Below the pieces are notes generated by a model. That model searched no databases. It saw only the letters and a list, made by a program, of their open reading frames with translations, and was not told the origin of the DNA. Source: Prevotellaceae bacterium UBA1710 (GTDB lineage Bacteria; Bacteroidota; Bacteroidia; Bacteroidales; Bacteroidaceae). From it: 21,558 bases of DNA. The stretch's first letter is position 1. Every line of letters starts with the position of its first letter. The position numbers were made by a program, and so were the translations under genes. The stretch lies in contig DCJC01000079.1 in assembly GCA_002317355.1 (NCBI GenBank), forward strand, positions 1 to 21,558, in the 5' to 3' direction. Below, one piece after another: positions 5,789 to 14,469 of this stretch.

Positions 5789-8700
5789 TTCCCATACTTG
5801 CTTGGTACGCAACCGAAGTACTGCTTGAAGCATTTGTTGAAATAGCTTTGATCCATGAAGCCAACCTTGAAACTTACTTCTGCAATAGAATATTTTCCTT
5901 CGAGGATGAGTTCGGCAGCAATACGCATTTTCTCATTCATCAGGTATTTGTTAGGACTTACGCCCATTACATCCTTCATGCGGCCGTAGAACTTCGTATG
6001 TCCCATCTGCATAAGAGCTGCAAGGCGATCAACCGTGAAGTCGTGATCACTGATATGCTGTGCAACGACATATTCCAATGTCTCCTTGAATTTCTTGTCA
6101 AGAGGAGAGATTGTAATCTGTTTTGGAGTTGTAGTAGTCGTAGCATTTGCAGACGCAACCATATCACTGTTCTCTGTTGCGTTATTGTCTTGTGCATCAA
6201 CCATTGGCATAGCCGCGTTATTTGCCGCCTCTGTAGCGCTTGCTATGGCTTGTTGCTCGCGCTTGTGTGCCCATGTATAGAGTTGAACGATACGAGCGAG
6301 CAGAACGCGGAAATTACAAGGCTTGGTTACGTAGTCGTCGGCACCAGCTTCATAGCCTTTCATCTGATGGCGCTCGTCATCCAATGCAGTAAGCATTATA
6401 ATAGGTGTATTGATGAAGGCTGTCTCGCTACGTAATTTCTTCACGATGTCATAACCGTTGGTGTCAGGGAGCATTACATCGCTGATGATAACATCAGGTT
6501 TTGTATCCATAATACCGTTGATGGCATCTTCTCCATTCATGTATGTGGTGACATGGAAATATTGGCTCATGACAGAAGAAATCTGCTCGAGCATATCCGT
6601 ATCATCTTCAATGATTGCAAGATTGAGGTCGTTGAGTGACTCTGTATGCATGTTGAGGATAACCTCTTCCACAACGCTGTTGTCTCCGTCAGACTCTGTG
6701 TGTATGGCGAGATCCTGTATATAGTCATCTGCTGTGTATATATCTTCGTTGGATGGTATGGTGATAGTGAATTGTGCACCACCAAGCTCTGCAGACTTTT
6801 GGTATGAGATGTCTCCATGGTGCAGTTTTACCATTTCCTTAGCGGAATAAAGGCCGATACCCATACCTCCCTGTGATACAAGACCATGCATGAATGGATG
6901 GAACAGTTCTTTCTCCTGCTCCTTGCTGATGCCCTTGCCGGAATCTTCTACAACGATAGCAATATTCTCATCTTGCTCATTTAGAAGCAGTTTGATTGCG
7001 ATTTGTCCCTTCTGGGGAGTGTATTTAACCGCATTTGACACGATGTTGAATACGATTGTCTCAATCTTTGCGTGGTCAAATGTCAGTTGATATTCCTTTG
7101 CGAATGGGGTAAATGTCATGTCTATCTCCTTGCGTTTGGTTATTGTCCAAAGATCTTGATAGATATTGCGCACAAAACCTATGATATCACCTTTTTCTAC
7201 GGCAAGACGTGAGCCACCAACTGACAACTTACGGAATTCCATCAATTCATTCACAAGACGAAGCATGCGGTTTGTGCCTCGCTTTGCTGATTTGATGGCT
7301 GCCTTTTGGGTGGTTTGCGGCGTATTTGCCTGTGTAAGAGTGTCCATCGAATTGGATATGATAGCCAATGGAGTACGGAACTCATGGGTGACGTGAGTGA
7401 AGAAGTTCAGACGGAACTCAGAAAGTTCCTTGTTCAAGCTGATCTCGTGTTGAAGTTTGAAGTTCTTCTTTAAAAGCTTGTACAGATACCAACCTCCCAC
7501 AGCTGTTATAATAAGGTACAAGAGCCATGCCCACCATGTATTATATAGAGGTTGGTTTATTTTGATTGTAAATGGCTTACCCTCAATCCATTTGTTGTCC
7601 ACCATTGTGCGAACCTTGAATATGTATTCGCCTGGTGAAACGTTAGTGTATTCTGCGTAGTTTACTGATGTAGCTGTACGCCAGTCGTCATCATAGCCTT
7701 CCAGCATATACTGGTATGTAGATGTACCTGCTTGTGAGAATAGGAAGTTGGAGAAGAAGAGTGTTATAGAATTCTGTTTGTGGGTTAATTCTATGGCACC
7801 TTCTGAGGCGTAAGCACGTTGTTTGTCATCCATGTCAGGAGAGTTGTAAACGGATGTTCCATTTATCCTAAGTTCTGTGATACAGACATTTACATTCTTC
7901 AAACTTAAGGATCTTTCTGGTTTCGGGCGTACTATGGCAAGACCATATCCAGTACCGAAGATCATTCTTCCATCAGCTGTGAGAAGAGCGGCATTCTCTG
8001 CAAAAATATTACTCTGAAGACTCTGGCCGATATGTATTGTACGTACACTTCCTGTCTTTGGCTCAATACGTGAGAGGTCCTCCTCTGTACTTACCCAGAT
8101 AAGCCCGTTCTTATCTTTGATAATAGCTTTTACGATGTTGTTCGCAAGACCTGCAGAACGGTCTATCGTCTTGATTGACTTGATTTTACGATTGCTGTCA
8201 ATCTGTATTTGGATAACACCACAACCAGTAGTTCCTGCCCATAGGGTATGTGATTCATGATCGAAGTATAAACATACAATCTCGTTTGTTGGCAATGAAC
8301 CGTTCTGGGTGTTGTAGTTTGTGAAATCCTTGTTTGTTATACTCTTTTTGTTGGTATTGACAACATAGAGGCCGTTGTTGGTTGCAATCCAAAGATCTCC
8401 GTTGTCGCCAAAGCAAAGGTCGTGCTGACGTTTCTCATTGTATGAACTGATGAGGAAGTTTGTGAAATAAGGTAATTCGCCAGCCTTATTGCTGGTCATG
8501 TGCAAACCACCTTGCCATGTAGCAAGCCATATTCTTTCATTTTTGTCTTCCAAAATCTTGTATATGTCATTGCTAATCAGGTTTATACTATCATTCTCTG
8601 TGTATTGTTCTCCATCGACATACAGACCTGTTCCTCGTGTTCCTATCCACATCTGTCCTTTGCAATCGCGAAGAGTGGTAAAAACAGGTGCGTTTAGTAC

Positions 8701-10116
8701 CTTTACAAGTGAGATTTCACCTGTAGTTAAGTCGTAGTTGTAGAGTTTGTTGTCTTTTGTTGACAACCAGATGTTATTCTCCTTTTCTGCGTATGTCACA
8801 GAGCGGATATTGTTGCTCCATTCACCAATATCGCCATGTGTAAGCATGCGGTAATAGCTTTCTGCGCTATCATCCCTACTCATGCAAGAAAGACCAGCTG
8901 TCTCAGAACTAACCCAGATGTTACCTTCTCTGTCTATCAGAATATCCTGAAGATAGTCGTTGTTGAAGAACCCATCTTTCTGTGTTGTAAAGTGCTCGAG
9001 AATCTCTTGGGTTTTAGGATTGTATATGAACAATCCATTGCCGTATGTTGCGATATAAAGAAGTCCATCCTTGTCTTCTGCAGCAGTGTAGATACGGGAT
9101 TTCTCCGTGCCTACGTGAATCTCGTTTACAATGTTGAGTTTCTGGATGTTAGCTTCGTTGTCGATAATCCATAATGATGTGCCTTTGTTCGCAACAAGTG
9201 TGTAATTAGCAGTAGTTTTCTGAATTCTTCCACCTTTCACATCACATTCCTGAGATATCGAAAAAGTACTGGTTCTGATGTCAAAAATGATAACATTTTC
9301 TTGAGTAAAAATGAATAGTTTTCCGTTGATGGCAATAGTACTTGTCACGGTATTGAAACTACCCATGGGAGCGGGTAGGGTATGACGTGTCATATTCGAT
9401 CCCGTAGCGTTGTATTTGAGCACTTCATTTCCTGCGATAAGCATCACATAATCACCCCATGTTTCGGCGCTTTTGAATATGGTTTTGTTGTCTCGGATTT
9501 TTGCTACTCCTCTTGGATCTATGATGGAAAATCCCCTTTCCGTAATAGCCCAAGTGTAACCTCTTGAACTTTCTAATGCTTTGATAACATGGTTGTTAGG
9601 AAGTCCATTGCTTTTGTTGTAATCTGTTGCGGAATATTTCCCGTTATCATAAGTGATACGTCGGATGCCATTCGTGGTGTCATAGAGCAAGATGGCATTT
9701 TTTGTTTCAAGGCGCTTGCTGTAAAGATTGTATTGTCCACCAAATCCGGTATAATCAACAAACTGCCCAGTTTTCGTTTGATAGCAAGCTGTGAGAAGAG
9801 ATGATGTGCTGATCCAGATTGAGCTGCCTTTGTCGGAATATTTCACCTGTCCCACATGAAGGGTGTTATTTCCTTCTGATGGGTTGTTGAATGTGTTGAA
9901 TGTAACAAATTGGTAACCATCAAAACGGCACAATCCACCTGTGGTGCCAAGCCAGATGTAGCCGTCACCATCTTGAACGAGTTCGCGAATGTTGTTACTA
10001 GGAAGACCATCTGCCACCGTGAACTTATGTGCAACAAATGATAGTTCTTCGGCTTGAATCGACAGAGAATTTATATATATTAGGCAGGCAATTATTATCA
10101 GTAGTCTTTTTGACAT
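5785..10116 (-). CDS. hybrid two-component system (HTCS) sensor-kinase/AraC regulator
   Basis: A 1443-residue membrane protein joins sensor, kinase and transcription factor. In order it has a signal peptide (about 1-22), a periplasmic two-blade beta-propeller of Reg_prop repeats (about 30-770, many W[IL]GT / LWAGT / IWVS motifs), a Y_Y_Y domain (about 775-850), one membrane helix (about 860-880), and a HisKA box HEFRTPL with phospho-acceptor H911. These are followed by an HATPase (N box SNAVKY near 1025; DSGKGIS; MGIGLYSAKE), a receiver with D1213 (SDVMLP) and K1265, an Ala/Asn/Thr-rich linker of about 55 residues (1284-1338), and an AraC-type DNA-binding domain to the end. All catalytic residues appear intact. 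HTCS proteins of Bacteroidota usually sense oligosaccharides and switch on an adjacent polysaccharide-utilisation locus. No such locus is seen here, so the ligand and targets are unknown. Confidence 0.95.
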   Translation of the reverse strand: MSKRLLIIIACLIYINSLSIQAEELSFVAHKFTVADGLPSNNIRELVQDGDGYIWLGTTGGLCRFDGYQFVTFNTFNNPSEGNNTLHVGQVKYSDKGSSIWISTSSLLTACYQTKTGQFVDYTGFGGQYNLYSKRLETKNAILLYDTTNGIRRITYDNGKYSATDYNKSNGLPNNHVIKALESSRGYTWAITERGFSIIDPRGVAKIRDNKTIFKSAETWGDYVMLIAGNEVLKYNATGSNMTRHTLPAPMGSFNTVTSTIAINGKLFIFTQENVIIFDIRTSTFSISQECDVKGGRIQKTTANYTLVANKGTSLWIIDNEANIQKLNIVNEIHVGTEKSRIYTAAEDKDGLLYIATYGNGLFIYNPKTQEILEHFTTQKDGFFNNDYLQDILIDREGNIWVSSETAGLSCMSRDDSAESYYRMLTHGDIGEWSNNIRSVTYAEKENNIWLSTKDNKLYNYDLTTGEISLVKVLNAPVFTTLRDCKGQMWIGTRGTGLYVDGEQYTENDSINLISNDIYKILEDKNERIWLATWQGGLHMTSNKAGELPYFTNFLISSYNEKRQHDLCFGDNGDLWIATNNGLYVVNTNKKSITNKDFTNYNTQNGSLPTNEIVCLYFDHESHTLWAGTTGCGVIQIQIDSNRKIKSIKTIDRSAGLANNIVKAIIKDKNGLIWVSTEEDLSRIEPKTGSVRTIHIGQSLQSNIFAENAALLTADGRMIFGTGYGLAIVRPKPERSLSLKNVNVCITELRINGTSVYNSPDMDDKQRAYASEGAIELTHKQNSITLFFSNFLFSQAGTSTYQYMLEGYDDDWRTATSVNYAEYTNVSPGEYIFKVRTMVDNKWIEGKPFTIKINQPLYNTWWAWLLYLIITAVGGWYLYKLLKKNFKLQHEISLNKELSEFRLNFFTHVTHEFRTPLAIISNSMDTLTQANTPQTTQKAAIKSAKRGTNRMLRLVNELMEFRKLSVGGSRLAVEKGDIIGFVRNIYQDLWTITKRKEIDMTFTPFAKEYQLTFDHAKIETIVFNIVSNAVKYTPQKGQIAIKLLLNEQDENIAIVVEDSGKGISKEQEKELFHPFMHGLVSQGGMGIGLYSAKEMVKLHHGDISYQKSAELGGAQFTITIPSNEDIYTADDYIQDLAIHTESDGDNSVVEEVILNMHTESLNDLNLAIIEDDTDMLEQISSVMSQYFHVTTYMNGEDAINGIMDTKPDVIISDVMLPDTNGYDIVKKLRSETAFINTPIIMLTALDDERHQMKGYEAGADDYVTKPCNFRVLLARIVQLYTWAHKREQQAIASATEAANNAAMPMVDAQDNNATENSDMVASANATTTTTPKQITISPLDKKFKETLEYVVAQHISDHDFTVDRLAALMQMGHTKFYGRMKDVMGVSPNKYLMNEKMRIAAELILEGKYSIAEVSFKVGFMDQSYFNKCFKQYFGCVPSKYGK

Positions 10117-10139
10117 TTTTGATGTTTTATTTGGATAAT

Positions 10140-10369
10140 GGTGGGTTCTGTAAATTAGCTTTGGCAGATTTCTGGACTATTTTCGAGGTCAAATTGTAAA
10201 CGAGCGAAAGAGTTATGCGGGCATCGCTCGGCACTTGTGACGCTCTACCTTCAGTGCAGAGAACGACTGAGCGAGATTGCAATTTGAACCGAAAAGAGTC
10301 AGAAAGATGACAAAACGTCAACCCCATCAATGTTAAACTTCTTACGGTGGTAATTTATAGAACCCACCT
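10140..10369. mobile_element. MITE-like element in the HTCS leader
   Basis: GGTGGGTTCTGTAAATTA at 10140-10157 is matched by its reverse complement at 10351-10368 with one mismatch (17 of 18). Inside, GGTCAAATTGTAA near 10188-10200 is mirrored imperfectly by TTGCAATTTGAACC near 10277-10290. ATAAT occurs immediately outside the left end (10135-10139) and one base outside the right end (10370-10374), a possible 5-bp target duplication that is weak because the region is AT-rich. No protein of recognisable character is encoded. It lies between the HTCS promoter and start codon, so it is transcribed as leader. Confidence 0.55.
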
Positions 10370-10401
10370 ATAATAAGATACTCCGAAACACTATATTGTT
10401 G

Positions 10402-10409
10402 CAAAGGTA
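10402..10409 (-). promoter_or_regulatory. HTCS promoter, -7 box
   Basis: The minus strand reads TACCTTTG here, followed by CAACAATAT, matching the TAnnTTTG consensus. No clear -33 TTTG is seen at the usual distance. Transcription would start near 10396, giving a leader of about 280 nt, most of it the MITE-like element at 10140-10369. Confidence 0.6.
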
Positions 10410-10500
10410 ATAAATTTTATTTATAATCGATAGTTTTTTGCTGAAAAAAGTGATAATTTTTTCTTTTATATATAAGGGGGTGGATTTTTCTGTTCATTTC

Positions 10501-10532
10501 TTTTCTTTTGTTAATATTTTTTAGTAACTTTG
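10501..10532 (+). promoter_or_regulatory. nuo operon promoter
   Basis: TAACTTTG at 10525-10532 fits the TAnnTTTG -7 box. Upstream is a T-rich -33 region (TTTTCTTTTG at 10501-10510) rather than a sharp TTTG at 20 nt. Transcription would start near 10539, about 40 nt before nuoA. It is divergent from the HTCS promoter, with about 115 bp between the two -7 boxes. Confidence 0.6.
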
Positions 10533-10576
10533 CATCGATTTAGAGCTAAATTAATTTTTTATTTTATACAAATTCT

Positions 10577-10927
10577 ATGTATTTCACTTTGTTTGTAACC
10601 GTTATTATAACGGCTGTCTTCTTAGTGGTTGCAGCGTACATCACAGCAAAGCTGTTAGGTCCACGCACTTACAACAAGGTAAAAGGTGAACCATTCGAGT
10701 GTGGTATCCCTACACGCGGAAGCTCATGGCTTCCTATGCATGTAGGTTACTATCTCTTTGCCATTCTTTTCCTTATGTTTGACGTGGAGACTGTATTCCT
10801 GTATCCATGGGCAGTAGTAGTTAACAAGTTCGGTACTATGGCACTGATGAGCATTGGCTTCTTCATGCTTGTACTGGTATTTGGCCTTGCTTATGCATGG
10901 CGGAAAGGAGCGCTCGAATGGAAATAA
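10577..10927 (+). CDS. nuoA: NADH-quinone oxidoreductase (complex I) subunit A
   Basis: This small membrane subunit of 116 residues sits near the junction of the peripheral and membrane arms. Three hydrophobic helices are visible (about 3-25, 58-80, 88-108). The family motif GEPFECGIPTRGSS lies in the loop after helix 1 and FDVETVFLYPW in helix 2. It is the first gene of the operon, about 40 nt after the predicted transcription start. Its last ten bases overlap nuoB, which suggests translational coupling. Confidence 0.95.
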   Translation: MYFTLFVTVIITAVFLVVAAYITAKLLGPRTYNKVKGEPFECGIPTRGSSWLPMHVGYYLFAILFLMFDVETVFLYPWAVVVNKFGTMALMSIGFFMLVLVFGLAYAWRKGALEWK

Positions 10928-11604
10928 AGAAGCCTTCTATCAAGTCTATTCCATACGAAGAGTGGAAGGACAACGAGACGCTCGAGTCTATGATTAAGGA
11001 ACTCAACGATGGTGGTGTAAACTGTGTCGTTGGTAATCTTGATGCCCTCATCAACTGGGGACGTAGTAATTCTCTCTGGGCTCTGACCTTCGCTACTTCA
11101 TGCTGCGGTATTGAATTCATGGCATGTGGTTGTGCGCGTTATGACTTTGCACGCTTCGGTTTCGAGGTAACACGTAACTCACCACGTCAGGCAGACCTTA
11201 TCATGTGTGCCGGTACCATCACTCACAAGATGGCTCCAGCTCTCAAGCGTTTGTATGATGAGATGGCAGAACCTAAGTATGTTGTTGCTGTAGGTGGATG
11301 TGCTATCTCAGGTGGTCCGTTCAAGTCAAGCTATCATGTAGTACGTGGTATTGATGAGTTCCTTCCTGTTGATGTATATATCCCAGGATGCCCTCCACGT
11401 CCAGAGGCAATCCTTTATGGTATGATGCAGCTTCAGCGTAAGGTGAAGGTGGAGAAATTCTTCGGTGGCAAGAACCATAAGGAGAAGAATCCTGATGCAA
11501 TCAAGATCACAGATGTTCCAAAGAAGTTCATCGAGGAGATGAAGTTTGCAGCAAATACTGCTGTCAAGGCTGTAAAGGACGAGATTAACAATACAATTCA
11601 CTAA
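10918..11604 (+). CDS. nuoB: NADH-quinone oxidoreductase subunit B, carries iron-sulfur cluster N2
   Basis: NuoB holds the terminal [4Fe-4S] cluster N2, which passes electrons to quinone at the interface with NuoD and NuoH. The protein has 228 residues. Ligands C62, C63 (in ATSCCGIEF), C128 (VGGCAISGG) and C158 (PGCPPRPE) are all present. The start at 10918 is chosen over an in-frame ATG 21 nt upstream because AAAGGAG lies 7 nt before it and the conserved sequence starts after it. It overlaps nuoA by 10 nt. The Lys-rich C-terminal extension after about residue 175 is not part of the conserved core. Confidence 0.96.
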   Translation: MEIKKPSIKSIPYEEWKDNETLESMIKELNDGGVNCVVGNLDALINWGRSNSLWALTFATSCCGIEFMACGCARYDFARFGFEVTRNSPRQADLIMCAGTITHKMAPALKRLYDEMAEPKYVVAVGGCAISGGPFKSSYHVVRGIDEFLPVDVYIPGCPPRPEAILYGMMQLQRKVKVEKFFGGKNHKEKNPDAIKITDVPKKFIEEMKFAANTAVKAVKDEINNTIH

Positions 11605-11618
11605 GGAGGATAAACGGA

Positions 11619-13181
11619 ATGAAACTTAATAATATAGTATATTCTTTCAGCGAGTTTGCCTCTGCAATGGCAAAACTCCATGACGAGAAGCATTTCGATT
11701 ATCTCGTTACTATCATTGGTGAGGATTTCGGTGAGGAAGGTCTCGGATGTATCTACATCCTTGAGAATACTGACACACACGAGCGTATCTCTATTAAGAC
11801 AATTGCTGAGAAGAAGGGCGACTCTGATGTAATCTGGAGTATCACTTCCCTCTACAAGTGTGCTGATCTGCTCGAGCGTGAGGTATATGATTTCCTCGGA
11901 ATCAAGTTCCTTGGTCACCCAGATATGCGTCGCCTCTTCCTTCGTAATGACTTTAAGGGTTATCCACTTCGCAAGGATTTCGTTGCAGAAGAGGGTTATA
12001 CTCTTGAGGATGATGAAGAGCCAAACTACACTATGCAGTATAGCCTCGACAAGAACGGAAATCTTGTTGAGAAGCAGGTGCAACTCTTCGGTGACGATGA
12101 GTTCGTAATCAATATCGGTCCTCAGCACCCATCTACACACGGTGTGCTTCGTCTTGAGACTGTTCTTGACGGTGAGACCGTAAAGCGCATTGTTCCACAT
12201 CTCGGTTATATCCACCGTGGTATTGAGAAGATGTTTGAGGATATGACTTATCCACAGACTCTCGCAATGACTGACCGTCTCAACTACCTCTCAGCAATGA
12301 TCAACCGTCATGCTATCTGTGGCGTTATCGAGGAGGCACTTGGTGTTGAGCTCTCTGAGCGCATTCAGGTTGTACGTACAATCATGGACGAGCTCCAGCG
12401 TATTGACGGCCATCTCCTTTACCTCGGTTGTTATGCTCAGGACCTTGGCGCTCTTACTGCGTTCCTCTTCTGTATGCGTGACCGTGAGTACGTGCTCAAC
12501 TGCATGGAGGAGACAACTGGTGGTCGTCTTATCCAGAACTACTACCGTATCGGTGGTCTTCAGGAGGATATTGATGAGAACTTCCAGAAGAATGTGAAGA
12601 ATCTCTGCGCATATCTCAAGCCAAAGCTTTCTGAGTACGTTAATGTCTTCGGTGACAATGTCATCACTCACCAGCGTCTTGAGAATGTAGGTAATATCTC
12701 TAAGGAAGATGCTATCTCTCACGGTATGTCAGGTTCTAACGGACGTGCATCACAGTGGGCAAACGATATTCGTAAAAACTATCCATACGCGGCATACGAT
12801 AAAATAGACTGGGATCAGGTTGTACTTGACAACTGTGATGCTCAGGATCGCTACTATCTTCGTGTCAAGGAGATCGAGCAGTCAATCAAGATTATCGAGC
12901 AGCTCATCGACAACATTCCAGAAGGTGAGTACTACATCAAGCAGAAGCCAATCATCAAGCTTCCTGAAGGACAGTGGTACTTCGCTTGTGAAGGAACAAG
13001 TGGTGAGTTCGGTGTATATCTTGACTCACGTGGCGACAAGTCACCATACCGTATGAAGCTTCGTCCAATGGCACTCACACTCGTAGGTGCGCTCGACGAG
13101 ATGCTTCGTGATACCAAGGTGGCTGACCTTATCGCTGTAGGTGCAGGTCTTGACTATATCATCCCTGATATTGATAGATAA
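11619..13181 (+). CDS. nuoCD: NADH-quinone oxidoreductase subunits C and D, fused
   Basis: This 520-residue fusion of the two peripheral-arm subunits builds the quinone site with NuoB. NuoC is residues 1 to about 125, with its signature LEREVYDFLGIKFLGHPDMRRLF at about 85-107. A short acidic linker follows, then NuoD from about 163, opening with INIGPQHPSTHGVLRLE. The protein ends in DYIIPDIDR, the usual NuoD end. A strong Shine-Dalgarno (AAGGAGG) precedes the ATG by 11 nt. At about 520 residues it is shorter than the E. coli NuoCD of about 600, mainly through a compact NuoC part. I see no frameshift. The fusion is typical of Bacteroidota. Confidence 0.95.
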   Translation: MKLNNIVYSFSEFASAMAKLHDEKHFDYLVTIIGEDFGEEGLGCIYILENTDTHERISIKTIAEKKGDSDVIWSITSLYKCADLLEREVYDFLGIKFLGHPDMRRLFLRNDFKGYPLRKDFVAEEGYTLEDDEEPNYTMQYSLDKNGNLVEKQVQLFGDDEFVINIGPQHPSTHGVLRLETVLDGETVKRIVPHLGYIHRGIEKMFEDMTYPQTLAMTDRLNYLSAMINRHAICGVIEEALGVELSERIQVVRTIMDELQRIDGHLLYLGCYAQDLGALTAFLFCMRDREYVLNCMEETTGGRLIQNYYRIGGLQEDIDENFQKNVKNLCAYLKPKLSEYVNVFGDNVITHQRLENVGNISKEDAISHGMSGSNGRASQWANDIRKNYPYAAYDKIDWDQVVLDNCDAQDRYYLRVKEIEQSIKIIEQLIDNIPEGEYYIKQKPIIKLPEGQWYFACEGTSGEFGVYLDSRGDKSPYRMKLRPMALTLVGALDEMLRDTKVADLIAVGAGLDYIIPDIDR

Positions 13182-13229
13182 TGCTAAGGAGATTTACACC
13201 TTATTTATAATATATAAAAAGAAAAACAA

Positions 13230-14456
13230 ATGTTCGACTTTTCAATAGTATCAACATGGTTTGATAGCTTGCTGCAGATGACTCTCGGTCTTCCTTCGTG
13301 GCTGGCAATCACAATCGAGTGCGTGATAGTTGGCTTGCTCATCATCGTGGGCTATGCACTTCTTGCCATCGCACTGATATTTATGGAGCGTAAGGTCTGT
13401 GCGTATTTCCAGTGTCGTCTTGGTCCTATGCGCGTTGGTCCTTGGGGCTTGCTTCAGGTATTTGCCGACGTACTCAAGATGCTCATCAAGGAGATCTTCT
13501 TCGTTGACAAGGCCGATAAGTTGCTCTATGCGCTCGCTCCAGTCCTCGTTATCGTAGGTTCTATTGGTGCTTTCGCGTTCCTTCCTTGGAACAAGGGTGC
13601 TGTGATCCTCGATTTCAACGTAGGTATCTTCCTCTACACAGCAGTCAGCGCTATTGGTGTAATTGGTGTCTTCCTCGCAGGTTGGTCATCAAACAACAAG
13701 TACGGTCTTGTATCTGCTATGCGTGGTGCCGTTCAGATGATCTCTTATGAGATGTCACTCGGTTTGTGTCTTATCACAGCAACAATCCTTACTGGCACAA
13801 TGCAGGTATCTGGTATCGTAGAGGCACAGTCAGGTCCTTTCGGATGGCTTATCTTCCAGGGACATATTCCTGCACTCATTGCTTTCTTCATCTTCCTCAT
13901 CGCAGGAAATGCAGAGGCTAACCGTGGTCCATTCGACCTTGCAGAGGCTGAGTCTGAGTTGACAGCAGGTTACCACACTGAGTATTCTGGTATGGGCTTC
14001 GGCTTCTACTATCTTGCTGAGTTCCTTAACCTCTTCATTGTAGCAGGTATGACATCACTCGTATTCCTTGGTGGCTGGTGCCCAGTTCAGATTGGTGTAG
14101 CAGGCTTCGATGAGGTGATGGGTCTTATCCCTGGCATCGTATGGTTCGTAGGTAAGGCATTCGCTATGGTATGGCTCCTTATGTGGATCAAGTGGACATT
14201 CCCACGTCTTCGTATCGACCAGATCCTTAACCTCGAGTGGAAGTACCTCATGCCATTGGCACTCTTCAACCTTGTACTCATGACAGTATGTGTAGCATTC
14301 AATCTCACAGGAATCATCTACATTGGCTATGCAGTAGCTGCAGTAATCGTTGTGGTTCTTGCAGTAATCCTAATGCGTGCAATGAAGTTCAAGTCACAGT
14401 TCAAGGAGGATCAGCAGCTTGTAGGCATTGACCTCGCAATTAAGAAGGACAAGTAA
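13230..14456 (+). CDS. nuoH: NADH-quinone oxidoreductase subunit H
   Basis: NuoH is the membrane subunit that joins the quinone cavity to the proton-pumping arm. The protein has 408 residues, longer than E. coli NuoH (about 325), with extra hydrophobic sequence toward the C-terminus. Signatures are ERKVCAYFQCRLGPMRVGP near residue 52 and RGPFDLAEAESELTAGYHTE near 233, the conserved acidic loop facing NuoB/D. No Shine-Dalgarno is seen, and the leader is AT-rich. A 48-nt gap after nuoCD is the largest within the operon. No promoter was recognised in it. Confidence 0.95.
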   Translation: MFDFSIVSTWFDSLLQMTLGLPSWLAITIECVIVGLLIIVGYALLAIALIFMERKVCAYFQCRLGPMRVGPWGLLQVFADVLKMLIKEIFFVDKADKLLYALAPVLVIVGSIGAFAFLPWNKGAVILDFNVGIFLYTAVSAIGVIGVFLAGWSSNNKYGLVSAMRGAVQMISYEMSLGLCLITATILTGTMQVSGIVEAQSGPFGWLIFQGHIPALIAFFIFLIAGNAEANRGPFDLAEAESELTAGYHTEYSGMGFGFYYLAEFLNLFIVAGMTSLVFLGGWCPVQIGVAGFDEVMGLIPGIVWFVGKAFAMVWLLMWIKWTFPRLRIDQILNLEWKYLMPLALFNLVLMTVCVAFNLTGIIYIGYAVAAVIVVVLAVILMRAMKFKSQFKEDQQLVGIDLAIKKDK

Positions 14457-14469
14457 TAAAGTAAACAAA

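Noticed and set aside
5659..6435. 258-residue plus-strand frame across the HTCS 3' end
   Set aside because: Its first part is heptad repeat and its remainder is antisense to the conserved AraC and receiver domains.
10897..10917. Upstream ATG for nuoB
   Set aside because: AAAGGAG is correctly placed for the ATG at 10918, and the extra seven residues are out-of-frame nuoA sequence.
11619..12100. Possible frameshift or truncation of nuoC
   Set aside because: The NuoC signature and the NuoD start are in one continuous frame. The shorter NuoC part looks like lineage-specific compaction, not damage.
11601..12215. 204-residue minus-strand frame antisense to nuoCD
   Set aside because: It is fully explained by conserved nuoCD coding on the plus strand. 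Similar antisense frames occur under nuoL and HTCS.
14428..14469. Upstream ATG for nuoI
   Set aside because: It lies within the nuoH coding end. The ATG at 14470, after an AT-rich leader, is the more likely start.
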